Shown here piece by piece: positions 33,692-42,743 of a stretch of 64,000 bases of DNA. The DNA comes from Deinococcus sp. JMULE3 (GTDB taxonomy: Bacteria > Deinococcota > Deinococci > Deinococcales > Deinococcaceae). A program made the position numbers and the translations under genes. The stretch is from positions 940,001 through 1,004,000 of the forward strand of contig NZ_SGWE01000004.1 of NCBI RefSeq assembly GCF_013337115.1, in the 5' to 3' direction. Each line of letters opens with the position of its first letter. Positions within the stretch are counted from its first letter, which is position 1. The notes below the pieces were generated by a model. That model saw only the letters and a program-made list of their open reading frames with translations, did not search any database and was not told where the DNA came from.

Positions 33692-35206
33692 CTATTCCCC
33701 ATCCCCCGTCCGCAGGGCGGCCTCGGCGGCGTCGGCCAGGGCGTCCAGCGTCGGCACGGCCGCCACCGTCACGCGCGTGAAGCCCGCCTCGCGCGCCGCG
33801 TCGGCCGTCTGCTCGCCCATCGCCGCCACGCGGAAGTCCGTCCCGGCCAGGGCCGCCAGGTGCCGCGCGGCGCTGCCGGACGCCAGGGTCACCACGGCCG
33901 CGCCGCGCAGGCGGTCCATGCTCAGGTCGTCGGGCCGGGCGGGTTCGGTACGGTACAGTTCCGCCCGCCCGTAGGGCAGGCCGCGCGCGGCCAGGGCGCG
34001 TTCCAGGTGATCCTCGGCCAGCTGCGAGGTGAGGTGCAGCAGCGTCCCCCCGTCCGGCGTGGCGGGAATCTGCGCGCCCAGGTGCCGCGCGCCCGCCACG
34101 GTCGGCACGAAGTCCGCGCGCAGACCCCGTTCGGCCAGCGAGCGGGCCGTGCTGGGACCCACCGCCGCGAGCCGCGTGCCCGCGAGGTGCCGGGCGTCCA
34201 GGCCCAGCGCGTCCAGGTGCTCGAACAGCGCCGCGACCGCCTGGTTGCTGGTCAGCAGCAGCCACGCCACGCCGCTCAGGTCCCGCAGGCGGGCGTGCAG
34301 CGCCTCCGGCTGCGACGTCGGCGCGAAGCGGATCAGGGGAACCTCCAGCACGCTCGCGCCCCGCGCCCGCAGCCGCTCGGACAGGTCGCTGGCCCCCACG
34401 CGGGTGCGGGTCACGGCGACCGTCTGCCCCGCCAGCGGCCCGCGCGCGCCCTGCGCCGCCTGGAACCACTGCAGCGGGTCGTGCAGGCGCACCACCTCGC
34501 CCACCACCGTGACCGCCGGGGCTTCCAGGCCAGCCTCACGCACCCGCGCGGCGATGGTCGCCAGGGTGCCGGTCACGCTGCGCTGCTGCGGCGTGGTGCC
34601 CCACTGGATGGTCGCGGCGGGCGTCCCAGGCGCGCGGCCCGCCTCGATCAGTTCAGCGGCGATCTGGTCGAGGTTGCGCACGCCCATCAGCAGCACCAGC
34701 GTGTCCACGCCCGACAGCCGCCCGTAGTGCGCGCCGCCGCCGCGCGTATTGCCGGTCAGGACTGCGAACGACTGCGCCAGATCGCGGTGCGTGACGGGAA
34801 TCCCGGCGTAGGCGGGCACGGCCAGGGCGCTGCTCACGCCGGGCACGACCTCGAAGGGAATCCCGGCCTGGACGCAGGCCTCGGCCTCCTCGCCACCGCG
34901 GCCGAACACGAACACGTCCCCGCCCTTCAGGCGCACCACGCGCCGCCCACCGTCCCCCAGCGCCCGGCGCACCAGCAGGTCATTGATCTGCTCCTGCCGG
35001 ATGTACTCGGAAAAGCCCTTCTTGCCCACGTAGATCGTCTCGGCCTGCGGGGCGAACCGCAGCAGGTCCGGGTTGGCGAGGTAGTCGAACAGCACCACCT
35101 CGGCCTGCTCCAGCGCCTCGCGGCCCCGCAGGGTCAGGAGGCCCGAGTCGCCGGGACCCGCGCCGACCAGGGACACGAACGCACGGGAGGAGGCAGGCAC
35201 AGTCAT
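33692..35206 (-). CDS. Uroporphyrinogen-III C-methyltransferase / uroporphyrinogen-III synthase fusion
   Basis: 504 aa fusion. Residues ~1-245 are SAM-dependent uroporphyrinogen-III methyltransferase (CobA/SUMT): [65 protein letters not shown]. Residues ~255-504 are Hem[49 protein letters not shown] and [12 protein letters not shown]. It makes uroporphyrinogen-III and then diverts it to precorrin-2 for siroheme or cobalamin. ATG at 35206 lies 7 nt after TACCCT, so the mRNA is probably leaderless. Confidence 0.93.
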   Translation of the reverse strand: MTVPASSRAFVSLVGAGPGDSGLLTLRGREALEQAEVVLFDYLANPDLLRFAPQAETIYVGKKGFSEYIRQEQINDLLVRRALGDGGRRVVRLKGGDVFVFGRGGEEAEACVQAGIPFEVVPGVSSALAVPAYAGIPVTHRDLAQSFAVLTGNTRGGGAHYGRLSGVDTLVLLMGVRNLDQIAAELIEAGRAPGTPAATIQWGTTPQQRSVTGTLATIAARVREAGLEAPAVTVVGEVVRLHDPLQWFQAAQGARGPLAGQTVAVTRTRVGASDLSERLRARGASVLEVPLIRFAPTSQPEALHARLRDLSGVAWLLLTSNQAVAALFEHLDALGLDARHLAGTRLAAVGPSTARSLAERGLRADFVPTVAGARHLGAQIPATPDGGTLLHLTSQLAEDHLERALAARGLPYGRAELYRTEPARPDDLSMDRLRGAAVVTLASGSAARHLAALAGTDFRVAAMGEQTADAAREAGFTRVTVAAVPTLDALADAAEAALRTGDGE

Positions 35207-35213
35207 GCGCCCC

Positions 35214-35219
35214 AGGGTA
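35214..35219 (-). promoter_or_regulatory. -10 box of cobA-hemD, leaderless
   Basis: TACCCT on the minus strand, 7 nt before the ATG. Confidence 0.55.
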
Positions 35220-35290
35220 ACGGCTGACCCGCGCCATGACAGTTGACCCGTTTAATCCACTTCTATGCAGGCCCGTGAAGGCCGGAACGG

Positions 35291-35572
35291 TCAGTCGGCG
35301 GCGCTGGCGTGCACGTCCCCGAGGTCCAGGTGGTGCGCGGACGTGTCGTGCAGGCCCGCGAAGCGCAGGTGCCGCTGACAGATGAACCACAGCTCGTCCC
35401 GGTCGTTCGGGAGGATGAAGTACGCGTCCGACGACTCGGACGGGTTGTACACCCCCACCACGCGGTACGCGCGGCCCTCGCTGAAGCCGCTGGACAGGGG
35501 CCGGGGCATCGGGGCGCGCGGCCCGTCGAGTTCCACGATGCGGACGAACAGGTGAGGGTGGAAGGCGATCAT
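35291..35572 (-). CDS. Conserved-looking hypothetical protein, about 93 aa
   Basis: [19 protein letters not shown] followed by a PRPLSSGF segment, then [37 protein letters not shown]. Mixed strands and helix, no signal peptide. No family recognised. The start is uncertain: ATG at 35572 fits the folded region best, while GTG at 35620 would add 16 residues of low-complexity sequence. It is divergent from the GNAT gene. Confidence 0.6.
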   Translation of the reverse strand: MIAFHPHLFVRIVELDGPRAPMPRPLSSGFSEGRAYRVVGVYNPSESSDAYFILPNDRDELWFICQRHLRFAGLHDTSAHHLDLGDVHASAAD

Positions 35573-35668
35573 GACCCATGGTTCACCCGCGCCCCGCCCG
35601 GCAACCGGGGTATCCGACACAAGGTCAAGGCTGACCTAACGTTGTCCCGGCAGGGCGGCGGCAGGCGC

Positions 35669-35674
35669 TAGGCT
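35669..35674 (+). promoter_or_regulatory. -10 box of the GNAT gene, leaderless
   Basis: TAGGCT ends 7 nt before the ATG at 35682; no ribosome-binding site is present. Confidence 0.55.
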
Positions 35675-35681
35675 GGCCCTC

Positions 35682-36404
35682 ATGAACCCTCTCATCCGGC
35701 AGCTCGCGCAGGCCGAGGCTGCCGCCCACGGGCGCGGCGGCACCCGCGCCGAATTCGGCCCGCTCGTCGCCGCGCACCACGGCCCGGACCTGCCGCTGAA
35801 CAGCGCCTGGCACGACGGCAGCGCGCCTCTCACGGAGGCGGACCTGCTGGACTTCGAGACGTTCAGTGCCGCTCACAGCGTGCCCGCCACGCTGCACCTC
35901 CTCGCCCCCAGCGTGAACGACGCCCTGCCCCTCCTGACCGCGCGCGGGTACGCCCTGACGTACGTCCTGCACGCCTACACGCACGACCTACGCGACCTCC
36001 CCCCCTCTCCCACGCTGGACGTGCGCCGCAGCGACGACCCGGACGGCTGGGCGGCCCTCTCCGCCCGGGGCTTCGGCCCCGGCAGCGAGGCGGTCATGCG
36101 GGTCGTGGCGCACCTGCCCGGCACGCAGTTGTATCAGGCGGAGGTGGACGGGCATGTTGCCGGAACCGCCGCGCTGAGCCTCACGGAGGGGGTCGCGGCG
36201 CTGTTCGGCACCTCCACCCTGCCCGGCCGCCGGGGCGTGGGCGCGCAGACCGCGCTGCTCGCCGCGCGCCTGCACGCCGCCCACGCGCAGGGCGCAGCGC
36301 TCGCCAGCGTGTTCGCCACGCCCGGCAGCGACAGCGAACGCAACATCCGCCGCGCCGGATTCGGGCTGACCACCCTGCGCCTGACCTTCACGTGTAACAG
36401 CTAG
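35682..36404 (+). CDS. GNAT family N-acetyltransferase
   Basis: 240 aa. The C-terminal ~130 residues have the GNAT pattern: VAGTAALSLTEGVAALFGTSTLPGRRGVGAQTALLAARLHAA, i.e. beta4, the acetyl-CoA loop RRGVG-x-G/A and helix 3, followed by ATPGSDSERNIRRAGFG. The N-terminal half resembles a degenerate GNAT repeat. Substrate unknown. Probably leaderless. Its 3' end overlaps the convergent Nudix gene by 4 nt. Confidence 0.85.
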   Translation: MNPLIRQLAQAEAAAHGRGGTRAEFGPLVAAHHGPDLPLNSAWHDGSAPLTEADLLDFETFSAAHSVPATLHLLAPSVNDALPLLTARGYALTYVLHAYTHDLRDLPPSPTLDVRRSDDPDGWAALSARGFGPGSEAVMRVVAHLPGTQLYQAEVDGHVAGTAALSLTEGVAALFGTSTLPGRRGVGAQTALLAARLHAAHAQGAALASVFATPGSDSERNIRRAGFGLTTLRLTFTCNS

Positions 36405-36865
36405 CGCACGCCCACGCAGGTCCGCAGCTGCGCCAGCGCGACGCGGTCCACCGGACCCAGCCCGTCCGGCAGGGCGTCCAGCGGCCAGAAGCGCAGCTCG
36501 GTGCCTTCCAGCCCGTCCGCGCGGGGCACGCCCTCCCAGCGGCGCACCACGTACACGGCGGACACCTGATAGAACTCGTCCCCGTTCGGCAGGCGCACGA
36601 ACGTATCCGGCCCGCTGACCACCGTGAACAGGAGGGGGTCCAGCACGGTCAGGCCGGTCTCCTCGTGCACCTCGCGCCGCAGCGTGTCCTCCAGGGACTC
36701 GCCGGGTTCGCACAGGCCGCCCGGCGTGCCCCAGCCGCCGGTGTCGCCGCGCCGTTGCAGCAGGACCTCCTCGTCGCGCAGCAGCAGCGCGCACGCGCCG
36801 GACAGGATCAGTGGCATCGGGCCGGTGCGGGCGCGCAGGTCGCGGACGTACGTCACGCGGTCCAC
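36401..36865 (-). CDS. Nudix hydrolase 1
   Basis: 154 aa. Complete Nudix box GGLCEPGESLEDTLRREVHEETGL near residue 48-71, given here by its key residues G, E, REVHEE and G. Hydrolyses a nucleoside-diphosphate-linked compound; the exact substrate is unknown. Shares its first ~20 residues pattern (YVRDLRA-x-GP-P) with the next gene, so the two are tandem duplicates. Starts 13 nt inside the upstream Nudix gene. Confidence 0.9.
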   Translation of the reverse strand: MDRVTYVRDLRARTGPMPLILSGACALLLRDEEVLLQRRGDTGGWGTPGGLCEPGESLEDTLRREVHEETGLTVLDPLLFTVVSGPDTFVRLPNGDEFYQVSAVYVVRRWEGVPRADGLEGTELRFWPLDALPDGLGPVDRVALAQLRTCVGVR

Positions 36866-37302
36866 GCGCGTGCGGCTTGGCCCAGGCGGGTCAGCGGCAG
36901 GTGCGGGAGGTCGGCGCGCGGGAAGAAGCGCAGGTCGGCGAGTTCCTGCCCGTCGGGCTGCGGAGTACCGTGCCAGCCGGTCACGCGGTACGCGGCAGTG
37001 TACGCGTAGAACTGGTCGCCGTTCGGAGCCTCGCTGAGCTGCGCGGGGCCGAGCAGGTCAAGCAGCCGGGCGTCGGTGACGGTCAGGCGGCTCTCCTCTT
37101 GAACCTCGCGGCGCAGGGTGGCGTCCGGTGATTCGCCCAGTTCGCTGAGACCCGCGATGAGGCCCCAGCGGTCGGCATTCACGCGCCGCGCGAGCAGGAT
37201 CTGCCCGTGCGGGTCGGTAATGAGTGCCGCGACGCCGATCAGGTTGACGGGGCGCGGGCCGATCAGCGCGCGGAGGTCACGGACATACCCTTCTCTGCTC
37301 AT
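36853..37302 (-). CDS. Nudix hydrolase 2
   Basis: 149 aa paralogue of Nudix 1. The box reads G-LSELG-E-SPDATLR-REVQEE-S-RL: the metal-binding glutamates are intact, but the last glycine is Arg. ATG at 37302 is 6 nt after TAACAT, which suggests a leaderless transcript covering both Nudix genes. Deinococcus genomes are known for many Nudix proteins, probably for cleaning oxidised nucleotides and signal metabolites. Confidence 0.88.
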   Translation of the reverse strand: MSREGYVRDLRALIGPRPVNLIGVAALITDPHGQILLARRVNADRWGLIAGLSELGESPDATLRREVQEESRLTVTDARLLDLLGPAQLSEAPNGDQFYAYTAAYRVTGWHGTPQPDGQELADLRFFPRADLPHLPLTRLGQAARAWTA

Positions 37303-37308
37303 GTGAGC

Positions 37309-37314
37309 ATGTTA
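37309..37314 (-). promoter_or_regulatory. -10 box of the Nudix pair, leaderless
   Basis: TAACAT on the minus strand ends 6 nt before the ATG at 37302. Confidence 0.5.
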
Positions 37315-37329
37315 CACATCATACTGCCA

Positions 37330-38229
37330 TCAAGAGGTCGGATTTGAGCACCGCACCGCGTCCCGCACCGCCGCGCACACCGCCTCCTGCACCAGGGCGC
37401 CCAGCAGCATGGGGTCGGCGGCCGGGAGCGTCCCCGTGCTGACCATGAACGCACTGTCTCCGTCCCAGAAGGTGTGGCTGGGGTGGATGACACGCGCCAG
37501 CGCCGCCTGCGCCGCGTCCGCCAGCCGCCGGCACTCCGCCTTGCTCAGGGTGTGCTCGGTGACGACCGCGACGAGCGTGGTGTTCTCCGCGTCGCCCGGC
37601 GTGAACGCCGCCGCGCCCGGCCCCACGCCCGGCCCGGCCAGCACGCCGCCCCGCTCGTCCAGCACGTCCCCGATGGGGTTCACGACCGCCAGCGCCCCCA
37701 CCCGCACCCCGTGGCGTTCCAGCAGCACGCTGCCCAGCCCGCCCGGCACGGCACCCCGACCCAGGTACTTCCCGGCGGTCGCCCCGGTGCCCGCCCCGAC
37801 CAGACCACGCGGCACGGGGTCGCTGCTGGCGGCCCGCGCTGCCTGTTCTCCCTCGGCGTCGCCGGGGCGGACGTCCGCGCGGCCCACGCCCAGGTCGTAG
37901 ATCACGGCAGCGGGCACGATCGGCACGCGCGCCCAGGGCGTCTCATGGCCCACGCCGCGTTCCTCCAGCACCCGCACCACGCCCGACGCCGCCGCCAGCC
38001 CGAAGGCACTCCCGCCCGTCAAAAGCAGCGCGTGAATGCGCTCCACCTTCTTCTCCGGGGCGAGCAGCACGCCCTCTCGCGTGCCGGGGCTGGGGCCCAG
38101 GAACGACGCGGACGCCACCGCGCCCGCCGGGGGCAGCAGGATCACCGTGCAGCCCGTGCGGGCCTGGGCGTGCGTCCAGTGGCCCACGCGCACGCCAGGA
38201 ATGGCGGTCAGGGTGAGGTTCGGGGTCAT
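37330..38229 (-). CDS. P1/S58 family peptidase (DmpA-like)
   Basis: 299 aa N-terminal nucleophile-type peptidase family. Start MTPNLTLTAIPGVRVGHWT, then the GCTVILLP strand, LLTGGSAFGLAAASGVVRVLEERG (family GGSAFGL), VGAGTGATAGKYLGRG, and VLVAVVTEHTLSKAEC-like end with the NTT segment (ENTTLVAVVT), where self-cleavage would yield the catalytic Thr/Ser. Such enzymes are aminopeptidases or amide hydrolases. Cytoplasmic, no signal peptide. Divergent from the C39 gene. Confidence 0.9.
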   Translation of the reverse strand: MTPNLTLTAIPGVRVGHWTHAQARTGCTVILLPPAGAVASASFLGPSPGTREGVLLAPEKKVERIHALLLTGGSAFGLAAASGVVRVLEERGVGHETPWARVPIVPAAVIYDLGVGRADVRPGDAEGEQAARAASSDPVPRGLVGAGTGATAGKYLGRGAVPGGLGSVLLERHGVRVGALAVVNPIGDVLDERGGVLAGPGVGPGAAAFTPGDAENTTLVAVVTEHTLSKAECRRLADAAQAALARVIHPSHTFWDGDSAFMVSTGTLPAADPMLLGALVQEAVCAAVRDAVRCSNPTS

Positions 38230-38353
38230 GCGGGCATTCCAGCACCTCGGCGCGCACCGACGCCACTCCCGGCCGGGGCACTCACTGCGGGGCCGCCCTC
38301 GGCATGACTCCTCACCACAGCGCGCGGCGCAGGCGGCATCATCCGGGGCACAC

Positions 38354-39424
38354 ATGAAACGCGGTCCCCTGCTGCCGACCCTCGTCCTGTCAGCGTCCCT
38401 GCTCAGCCCGGGCGCGGAGGCCCTCACGATGACGTACCCGAACTCCACCACCACCATCCACGAGCAGCCCGGCGACTGGGCCGGCGGCGAGGGACGCGGC
38501 GCGGTCGCGGGCGCCGCGGGCCTGAGCCTCACGTCCGGCGCGACGAGCGGCACCTGGACCTCCGCCCCCATCCGCGTGCCCGCCTTCGACGAACTGGTGC
38601 CCTCGTGGAACGCCGTGACGCCGGCCCGCGGCAGCGTCAGCGTGGAGGTCCGCGCGCAGAACGCGGGGGGCTGGACCCGCTGGTTCAGCTTCGGCACCTG
38701 GAGCGACGCCGGGGACCGCGCCAGCCTGGACGGTCAGAAGGACCGCGCCGGGCAGGTCCTGACCGACACGCTGCGCCTGACCGCCAAGGCCAGCGCCGTG
38801 CAGTACCGCGTGACGCTGCGCGGCGCCGGGACCGCCGTGCGACTGGTGGCGCTGAACACCAGTGACCGCGCCCGCCGCAGCGAGGCACTGGGTGCCCCCG
38901 GCAACCGCGCCGCGTGGGGCAGGGAGGTCCGGGTGCCGCAGCGGTCCCAGATGCTCTACCCGGACGGCGGGGAGGTCTGGTGCAGTCCCACCAGCGTCTC
39001 GATGATCCTCGCGAAGCACGGCGTGAACGTCACGGTGCCCGACGCGGCGCGCGGCACCTTCGACCGCACGTACGACGGCACCGGCAACTGGGCCTTCAAC
39101 GCCGCGTACGCCGGGGCGCGCGGGATGCGCGCGGTCGTGCTGCGCCTGCCCAGCCTCGCCGCCGCCGAGACGTTCACCGCGCAGGGCACCCCGCTGGCCG
39201 TCAGCCTCGGCTGGAAGGCCGGGGAGCTGCCGGGCGCGCCGCTGCCCACCTCGGGCGGGCACCTGATGGTCCTGACCGGCTTCGACCCGCAGGGCAACCC
39301 GGTCCTGAACGACCCCGCCGCGCCCAGCGACGCCCTCGTGCGCCGCACGTACCCGCGCGCCGCGTTCGAACGGCTGTGGCTGGGCCACTCGGGCGGGCTT
39401 GCCTACCTGATCACGCCCCGCTGA
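38354..39424 (+). CDS. Secreted C39-like cysteine peptidase
   Basis: 356 aa. Signal peptide MKRGPLLPTLVLSASLLSPGAEA, then a ~170-residue beta-rich domain, then a papain-like C39 domain: GEVWCSPTSVSMILAKHG with catalytic C210, GGHLMVLTGFD with H303 and NPVLND with D320. The envelope position suggests extracellular protein processing or cell-wall work, not the leader removal of bacteriocin exporters, since no ABC domain is attached. Neighbours give no further clue. Confidence 0.88.
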   Translation: MKRGPLLPTLVLSASLLSPGAEALTMTYPNSTTTIHEQPGDWAGGEGRGAVAGAAGLSLTSGATSGTWTSAPIRVPAFDELVPSWNAVTPARGSVSVEVRAQNAGGWTRWFSFGTWSDAGDRASLDGQKDRAGQVLTDTLRLTAKASAVQYRVTLRGAGTAVRLVALNTSDRARRSEALGAPGNRAAWGREVRVPQRSQMLYPDGGEVWCSPTSVSMILAKHGVNVTVPDAARGTFDRTYDGTGNWAFNAAYAGARGMRAVVLRLPSLAAAETFTAQGTPLAVSLGWKAGELPGAPLPTSGGHLMVLTGFDPQGNPVLNDPAAPSDALVRRTYPRAAFERLWLGHSGGLAYLITPR

Positions 39425-39512
39425 GCGCCACCCCCCGCCCCCCCTGTCCGGGTGTGTACCTGAACGGGGGATCACTGCCTGATGTGTGGTGTTTTCCACA
39501 CCACGGCGGGCT

Positions 39513-39518
39513 TACCGT
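39513..39518 (+). promoter_or_regulatory. -10 box of the pilin operon, leaderless
   Basis: TACCGT ends 6 nt before the ATG at 39525. A small GTGTGG/CCACAC hairpin lies just upstream. Confidence 0.45.
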
Positions 39519-39524
39519 GGGGTC

Positions 39525-41138
39525 ATGCACAGGTCAGCTCAGCTGCGGCTCGGGGCGCGCGACCAGGGGGTGGCGCTGGTCGTCACGCTGCTGTTCACCG
39601 GCATCGTCCTGATGATCATCGTGATGACCAGCGCCACGCTGGTCACCGGGGCGCGCAGCGGCGGCGCCGACGAGCGCCGCGCCTACCAGGCCCTGCTGGC
39701 CGCCGAGAGCGGCCTGAACACCGTCATGGTCCGCGTCAACCGCCGCCTGAGCACCACGCCGTACACCGGCAGCACCCAGGCGGCCCTGCAGGCCTGGCTG
39801 GCCGGACTGAACACCGACCCCGACGCGGCGCTGTTCCCCGCCACCCTGACCTTCACCCCGAAAAGCGGGGACGTCTTCACCGTCGAGTCGCGCGGCGCGG
39901 CCAGCGGCGCCGTGAAGGTCGCCCTGCAGGACTTCCGGCTGACCCCGGTGTTCCTGTCGGGCGGCATGCGCCTGCGCGCCGCGCTGACGTCCCTGCCACG
40001 CATCAACGCCAACGGCAGCTCGAAGATCACCGGCACGTCGGGCCGCGGCCAGATCACCACCCTGGCCACCGGCCTGACCGCCGCCCTCGGCAGCGCCGGA
40101 GTGACCGCGACCGTCAAGGACGCCAGTGGACTGCGGACCGGCGACTACGTGCAGGTGCCATCCACAACCGGGCCGCGTTTCCGCGTGACCGGCATCAACG
40201 GCACGCAGGTGAACCTGACCAGCGTGCCCGGCACGCTCGCCACCGCCCTGGTCGCCACCGCCGGGACCGGCGTGGACCTGCTGCTGAACGCCGCGGCGCA
40301 GACGACCACCAGCGTCACCGATCCCCTGACGCAGCGCGTGTCGAACGCCACGGACTTCACGGTCGGCGAGACTGTCACCGTCGGCGGATTCAAGGCGAAG
40401 GTCACCGCGCTGAGCAGCAGCGGCAGCGCGCCCGACGGGCTGGTCCTGGACTGGCTGGCCGGACAGCCCGCCAGCATCCCCGAAGGCACCGAAATCACGC
40501 GCGACCTGTCCGCCATGCGCAGCGCCAGCACCATCGAGGTCAAGGACGCCCAGAACGCCCTGGACAGCTTCGGCATGGACGGCAGCAACGACTGCCAGCT
40601 GGTGGACAAGAAACTCGTGAACTGCGAGGGCGAGGGCGACCCCCTGCTCACGAACGGCTCCTCGCTGGAAGCCGACAGGTTCTTCACGCAGCAGTTGCTG
40701 GGCCTGAGCGACGAACAGCTGAACGACCTCGTCCCCATCTCGTATCCGGACGCCAGCGGGAACTTCCCGCCCATGGTGAACGCCCTGCGCCGCATCCGCG
40801 CGCAGGACTTCGACGCGATGCTGAAAAACGGCACGTCCAGCGGCGTACTGATCGTGGACGGCGACATCAACTCCAACGTGAACGGCAACACCACCTTCGA
40901 CGGGTTCATCTACTTCCGGGGCAACCAGGGCGGGAAATTCAACGGGAACCTCACGGTGAACGGCGCGGTCGCCGTGCGCGGCGGTCCCATCGAGGGCATC
41001 ACCACCGATGACGTCGTCACGGACATCACCGGGAACCTCACCGTGAACTTCAACGCCGTGAAACTCCGCCAGATGCTCATGACCACCCGCGGCGGCCTGC
41101 ACCTGAGCGACACCCAGGGCACCTGGAGGCAGCGGTGA
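39525..41138 (+). CDS. Large PilX-like type IV pilus assembly protein
   Basis: 537 aa. N-terminus DQGVALVVTLLFTGIVLMIIVMTSATLVTGA is a pilin-like hydrophobic helix after a short basic leader, followed by RAYQALLAAESGLNTVMVR, which matches PilX-type proteins (xxAE-SG). The rest is a long beta-rich part with Thr/Val/Gly strands and a late NGDINSNVNGNTTFDG-like repeat region, well above the ~200 aa of typical PilX. It overlaps the next pseudopilin by 4 nt (GTGA). It likely belongs to the minor pilins of a type IV pilus or DNA-uptake machine. Confidence 0.8.
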   Translation: MHRSAQLRLGARDQGVALVVTLLFTGIVLMIIVMTSATLVTGARSGGADERRAYQALLAAESGLNTVMVRVNRRLSTTPYTGSTQAALQAWLAGLNTDPDAALFPATLTFTPKSGDVFTVESRGAASGAVKVALQDFRLTPVFLSGGMRLRAALTSLPRINANGSSKITGTSGRGQITTLATGLTAALGSAGVTATVKDASGLRTGDYVQVPSTTGPRFRVTGINGTQVNLTSVPGTLATALVATAGTGVDLLLNAAAQTTTSVTDPLTQRVSNATDFTVGETVTVGGFKAKVTALSSSGSAPDGLVLDWLAGQPASIPEGTEITRDLSAMRSASTIEVKDAQNALDSFGMDGSNDCQLVDKKLVNCEGEGDPLLTNGSSLEADRFFTQQLLGLSDEQLNDLVPISYPDASGNFPPMVNALRRIRAQDFDAMLKNGTSSGVLIVDGDINSNVNGNTTFDGFIYFRGNQGGKFNGNLTVNGAVAVRGGPIEGITTDDVVTDITGNLTVNFNAVKLRQMLMTTRGGLHLSDTQGTWRQR

Positions 41139-41596
41139 AGGCCGGATTCACCCTGCTGGAGGTGCTGATCGTCCTGGTGATCGTGGGCATCCTGGCCGCG
41201 CTGGGCCTGGGCAGTTACACCCGCTGGCGGGCCAGCAGCGCCGTCGGCGAGGGCACGCAGGTGTTCACGCAGGCCGTGAATGCCGCCCGCACCGGCGCCA
41301 AACGCCTCAACACCTGCCAGGAGATCCGGCTCACGGCCACCAGCGCCAGCCCCTCCCTGACGCTGCGCGCCTATCCCGGCAGCAGCTGCAGCGGCACCCC
41401 CACCACCCGCACCCTGCTCCTCCCGGCCGGGGTGCAGGCCAGCCTGGACAGCGGCGCGAACAGCCTCGCGTTCACCGCGCCGTACGGTTCCACCGACGCC
41501 TCCCCGGCGCAGTTCCAGGTGTACTGGGCGGCAAATCCCAGCATCACGCGGCTCGTGCGGATCACGGGCATCTTCGGGAAGGTGATCGTCAAATGA
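41135..41596 (+). CDS. Type IV pilin-like protein (GspH/FimT type)
   Basis: 153 aa. MKAGFTLLEVLIVLVIVGILAALG is a prepilin start: cleavage by PilD after Gly, Phe+1 and Glu+5. Two cysteine pairs (NTC, SSC) may form disulfides. GTG start coupled to the upstream gene. Role as a minor pilin or pseudopilin. Confidence 0.88.
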   Translation: MKAGFTLLEVLIVLVIVGILAALGLGSYTRWRASSAVGEGTQVFTQAVNAARTGAKRLNTCQEIRLTATSASPSLTLRAYPGSSCSGTPTTRTLLLPAGVQASLDSGANSLAFTAPYGSTDASPAQFQVYWAANPSITRLVRITGIFGKVIVK

Positions 41597-42000
41597 ACAA
41601 CGGACCCCGCGAGGCGGGCCTGACCCTGATCGAGGTCCTGATCGCCCTGGCGATCTTCACGGTGCTGAGCGTCGCCGTGCTGGGCGCCCTGCCCATCCTG
41701 TTCAAGGTGAACCGCAGCACCCAGAACGACCAGGCGGTCACGGTCGCCGCCAAGGCCTTCATGGAATCCGTCCGCACCGGGTACAGCACCCAGGGCACCT
41801 TCGACGCGGGCACGCTGCCCGCCTCGCCCGACACCAGCCTGATGGGCGGCCTGACCTGCGCCGCCACCCAGAGCAACCCGGTCGCGGCGTGGGTGTCCCC
41901 CAGCGGCGGGCCGATGCTGCGCCGCGTCACCCTGACCTGCAAGGGCGCCGGGCAACCGGACTACACCTTCACGCTGGACTTCGGACGGCCCAGCTCATGA
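41593..42000 (+). CDS. Prepilin-type protein (PilV/GspI type)
   Basis: 135 aa. REAGLTLIEVLIALAIFTVLSVAVLGAL is the prepilin motif (G/LTLIE). The globular part ends in YTFTLDFGRPSS. ATG overlaps the upstream stop (ATGA), and its stop overlaps the next start in the same way, so the four genes form one translational unit. Confidence 0.87.
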   Translation: MNNGPREAGLTLIEVLIALAIFTVLSVAVLGALPILFKVNRSTQNDQAVTVAAKAFMESVRTGYSTQGTFDAGTLPASPDTSLMGGLTCAATQSNPVAAWVSPSGGPMLRRVTLTCKGAGQPDYTFTLDFGRPSS

Positions 42001-42743
42001 GGCGCGAGGCGGGCCTGACCCTGATCGAGATCCTGATCGCGCTGGGCATCATGGGCGTCGTGATGGTCCTGATCACGAACTGGCAGACCGACACCCTGAA
42101 CCTCACCACCCGCACGAACGCCACCGGGCGCGGCCTGACCGAACTGAACGACCTGACCGGCTACGTCGGGGACCGCGTGCGCGCCGCGCAGCGCGTCCGG
42201 GTCGCCACGTCGGGCCTGAGCGTGAACAGCGGCAGCGGCAACGCCTGCTCGACCCTGAACCCGTGCCTGGCGGCCGTGCTGCCCGACACGGACCTCATGA
42301 CCGGCACCGTCACGCGCTACGTGCTGTACGTGTACCGCCTGGAGAAACGCTCGGTGGTCACGCTGGACAAGACCCCGGACGACTGGGCGGAAAGCAACGT
42401 GCAGGTCCTGCGCGAGTACCGCAGCGGCGACACCGCCACCACACCCGTGAACTGCGTGCCTGCAGCCGGGCAGACCTTCGAGACGGCGACCGGCGCGGGC
42501 TGCGCGGACATGCGCAACCTCGCCGGGCTGACCTCGGTGGGAGGCTTCAACCCGTACGTCGTGGCGGATTACCTGACGCCCGCCGACCAGCTGCCCGGAG
42601 GCGCCGCCCCCTTCGAGTGGAACGCCGCCACGAGGTCCGTCACGCTGCGCGTCCAGTTCCGCCAGCAGGCCGGTGGGCGCGTCACGACCCTGCCCCCCAC
42701 CCAGGCGTACGCCCTGAACGTCCGCGCACGCAACGTCCCCTGA
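41997..42743 (+). CDS. Prepilin-type protein (PilW-like)
   Basis: 248 aa. REAGLTLIEILIALGIMGVVMVLI is the prepilin helix. The larger C-terminal domain with several Cys (NACSTLNPC, NCVPAA, AGCADM) matches PilW-like minor pilins. Last gene of the pilin operon; a GGCACCG/CGGTGCC hairpin (42805-42830) follows. Confidence 0.87.
   Translation: MRREAGLTLIEILIALGIMGVVMVLITNWQTDTLNLTTRTNATGRGLTELNDLTGYVGDRVRAAQRVRVATSGLSVNSGSGNACSTLNPCLAAVLPDTDLMTGTVTRYVLYVYRLEKRSVVTLDKTPDDWAESNVQVLREYRSGDTATTPVNCVPAAGQTFETATGAGCADMRNLAGLTSVGGFNPYVVADYLTPADQLPGGAAPFEWNAATRSVTLRVQFRQQAGGRVTTLPPTQAYALNVRARNVP

Noticed and set aside
38354..39424. C39 protease as leader peptidase of the peptide locus
   Set aside because: It is 16 kb away, secreted by its own signal peptide and not fused to an ABC transporter.
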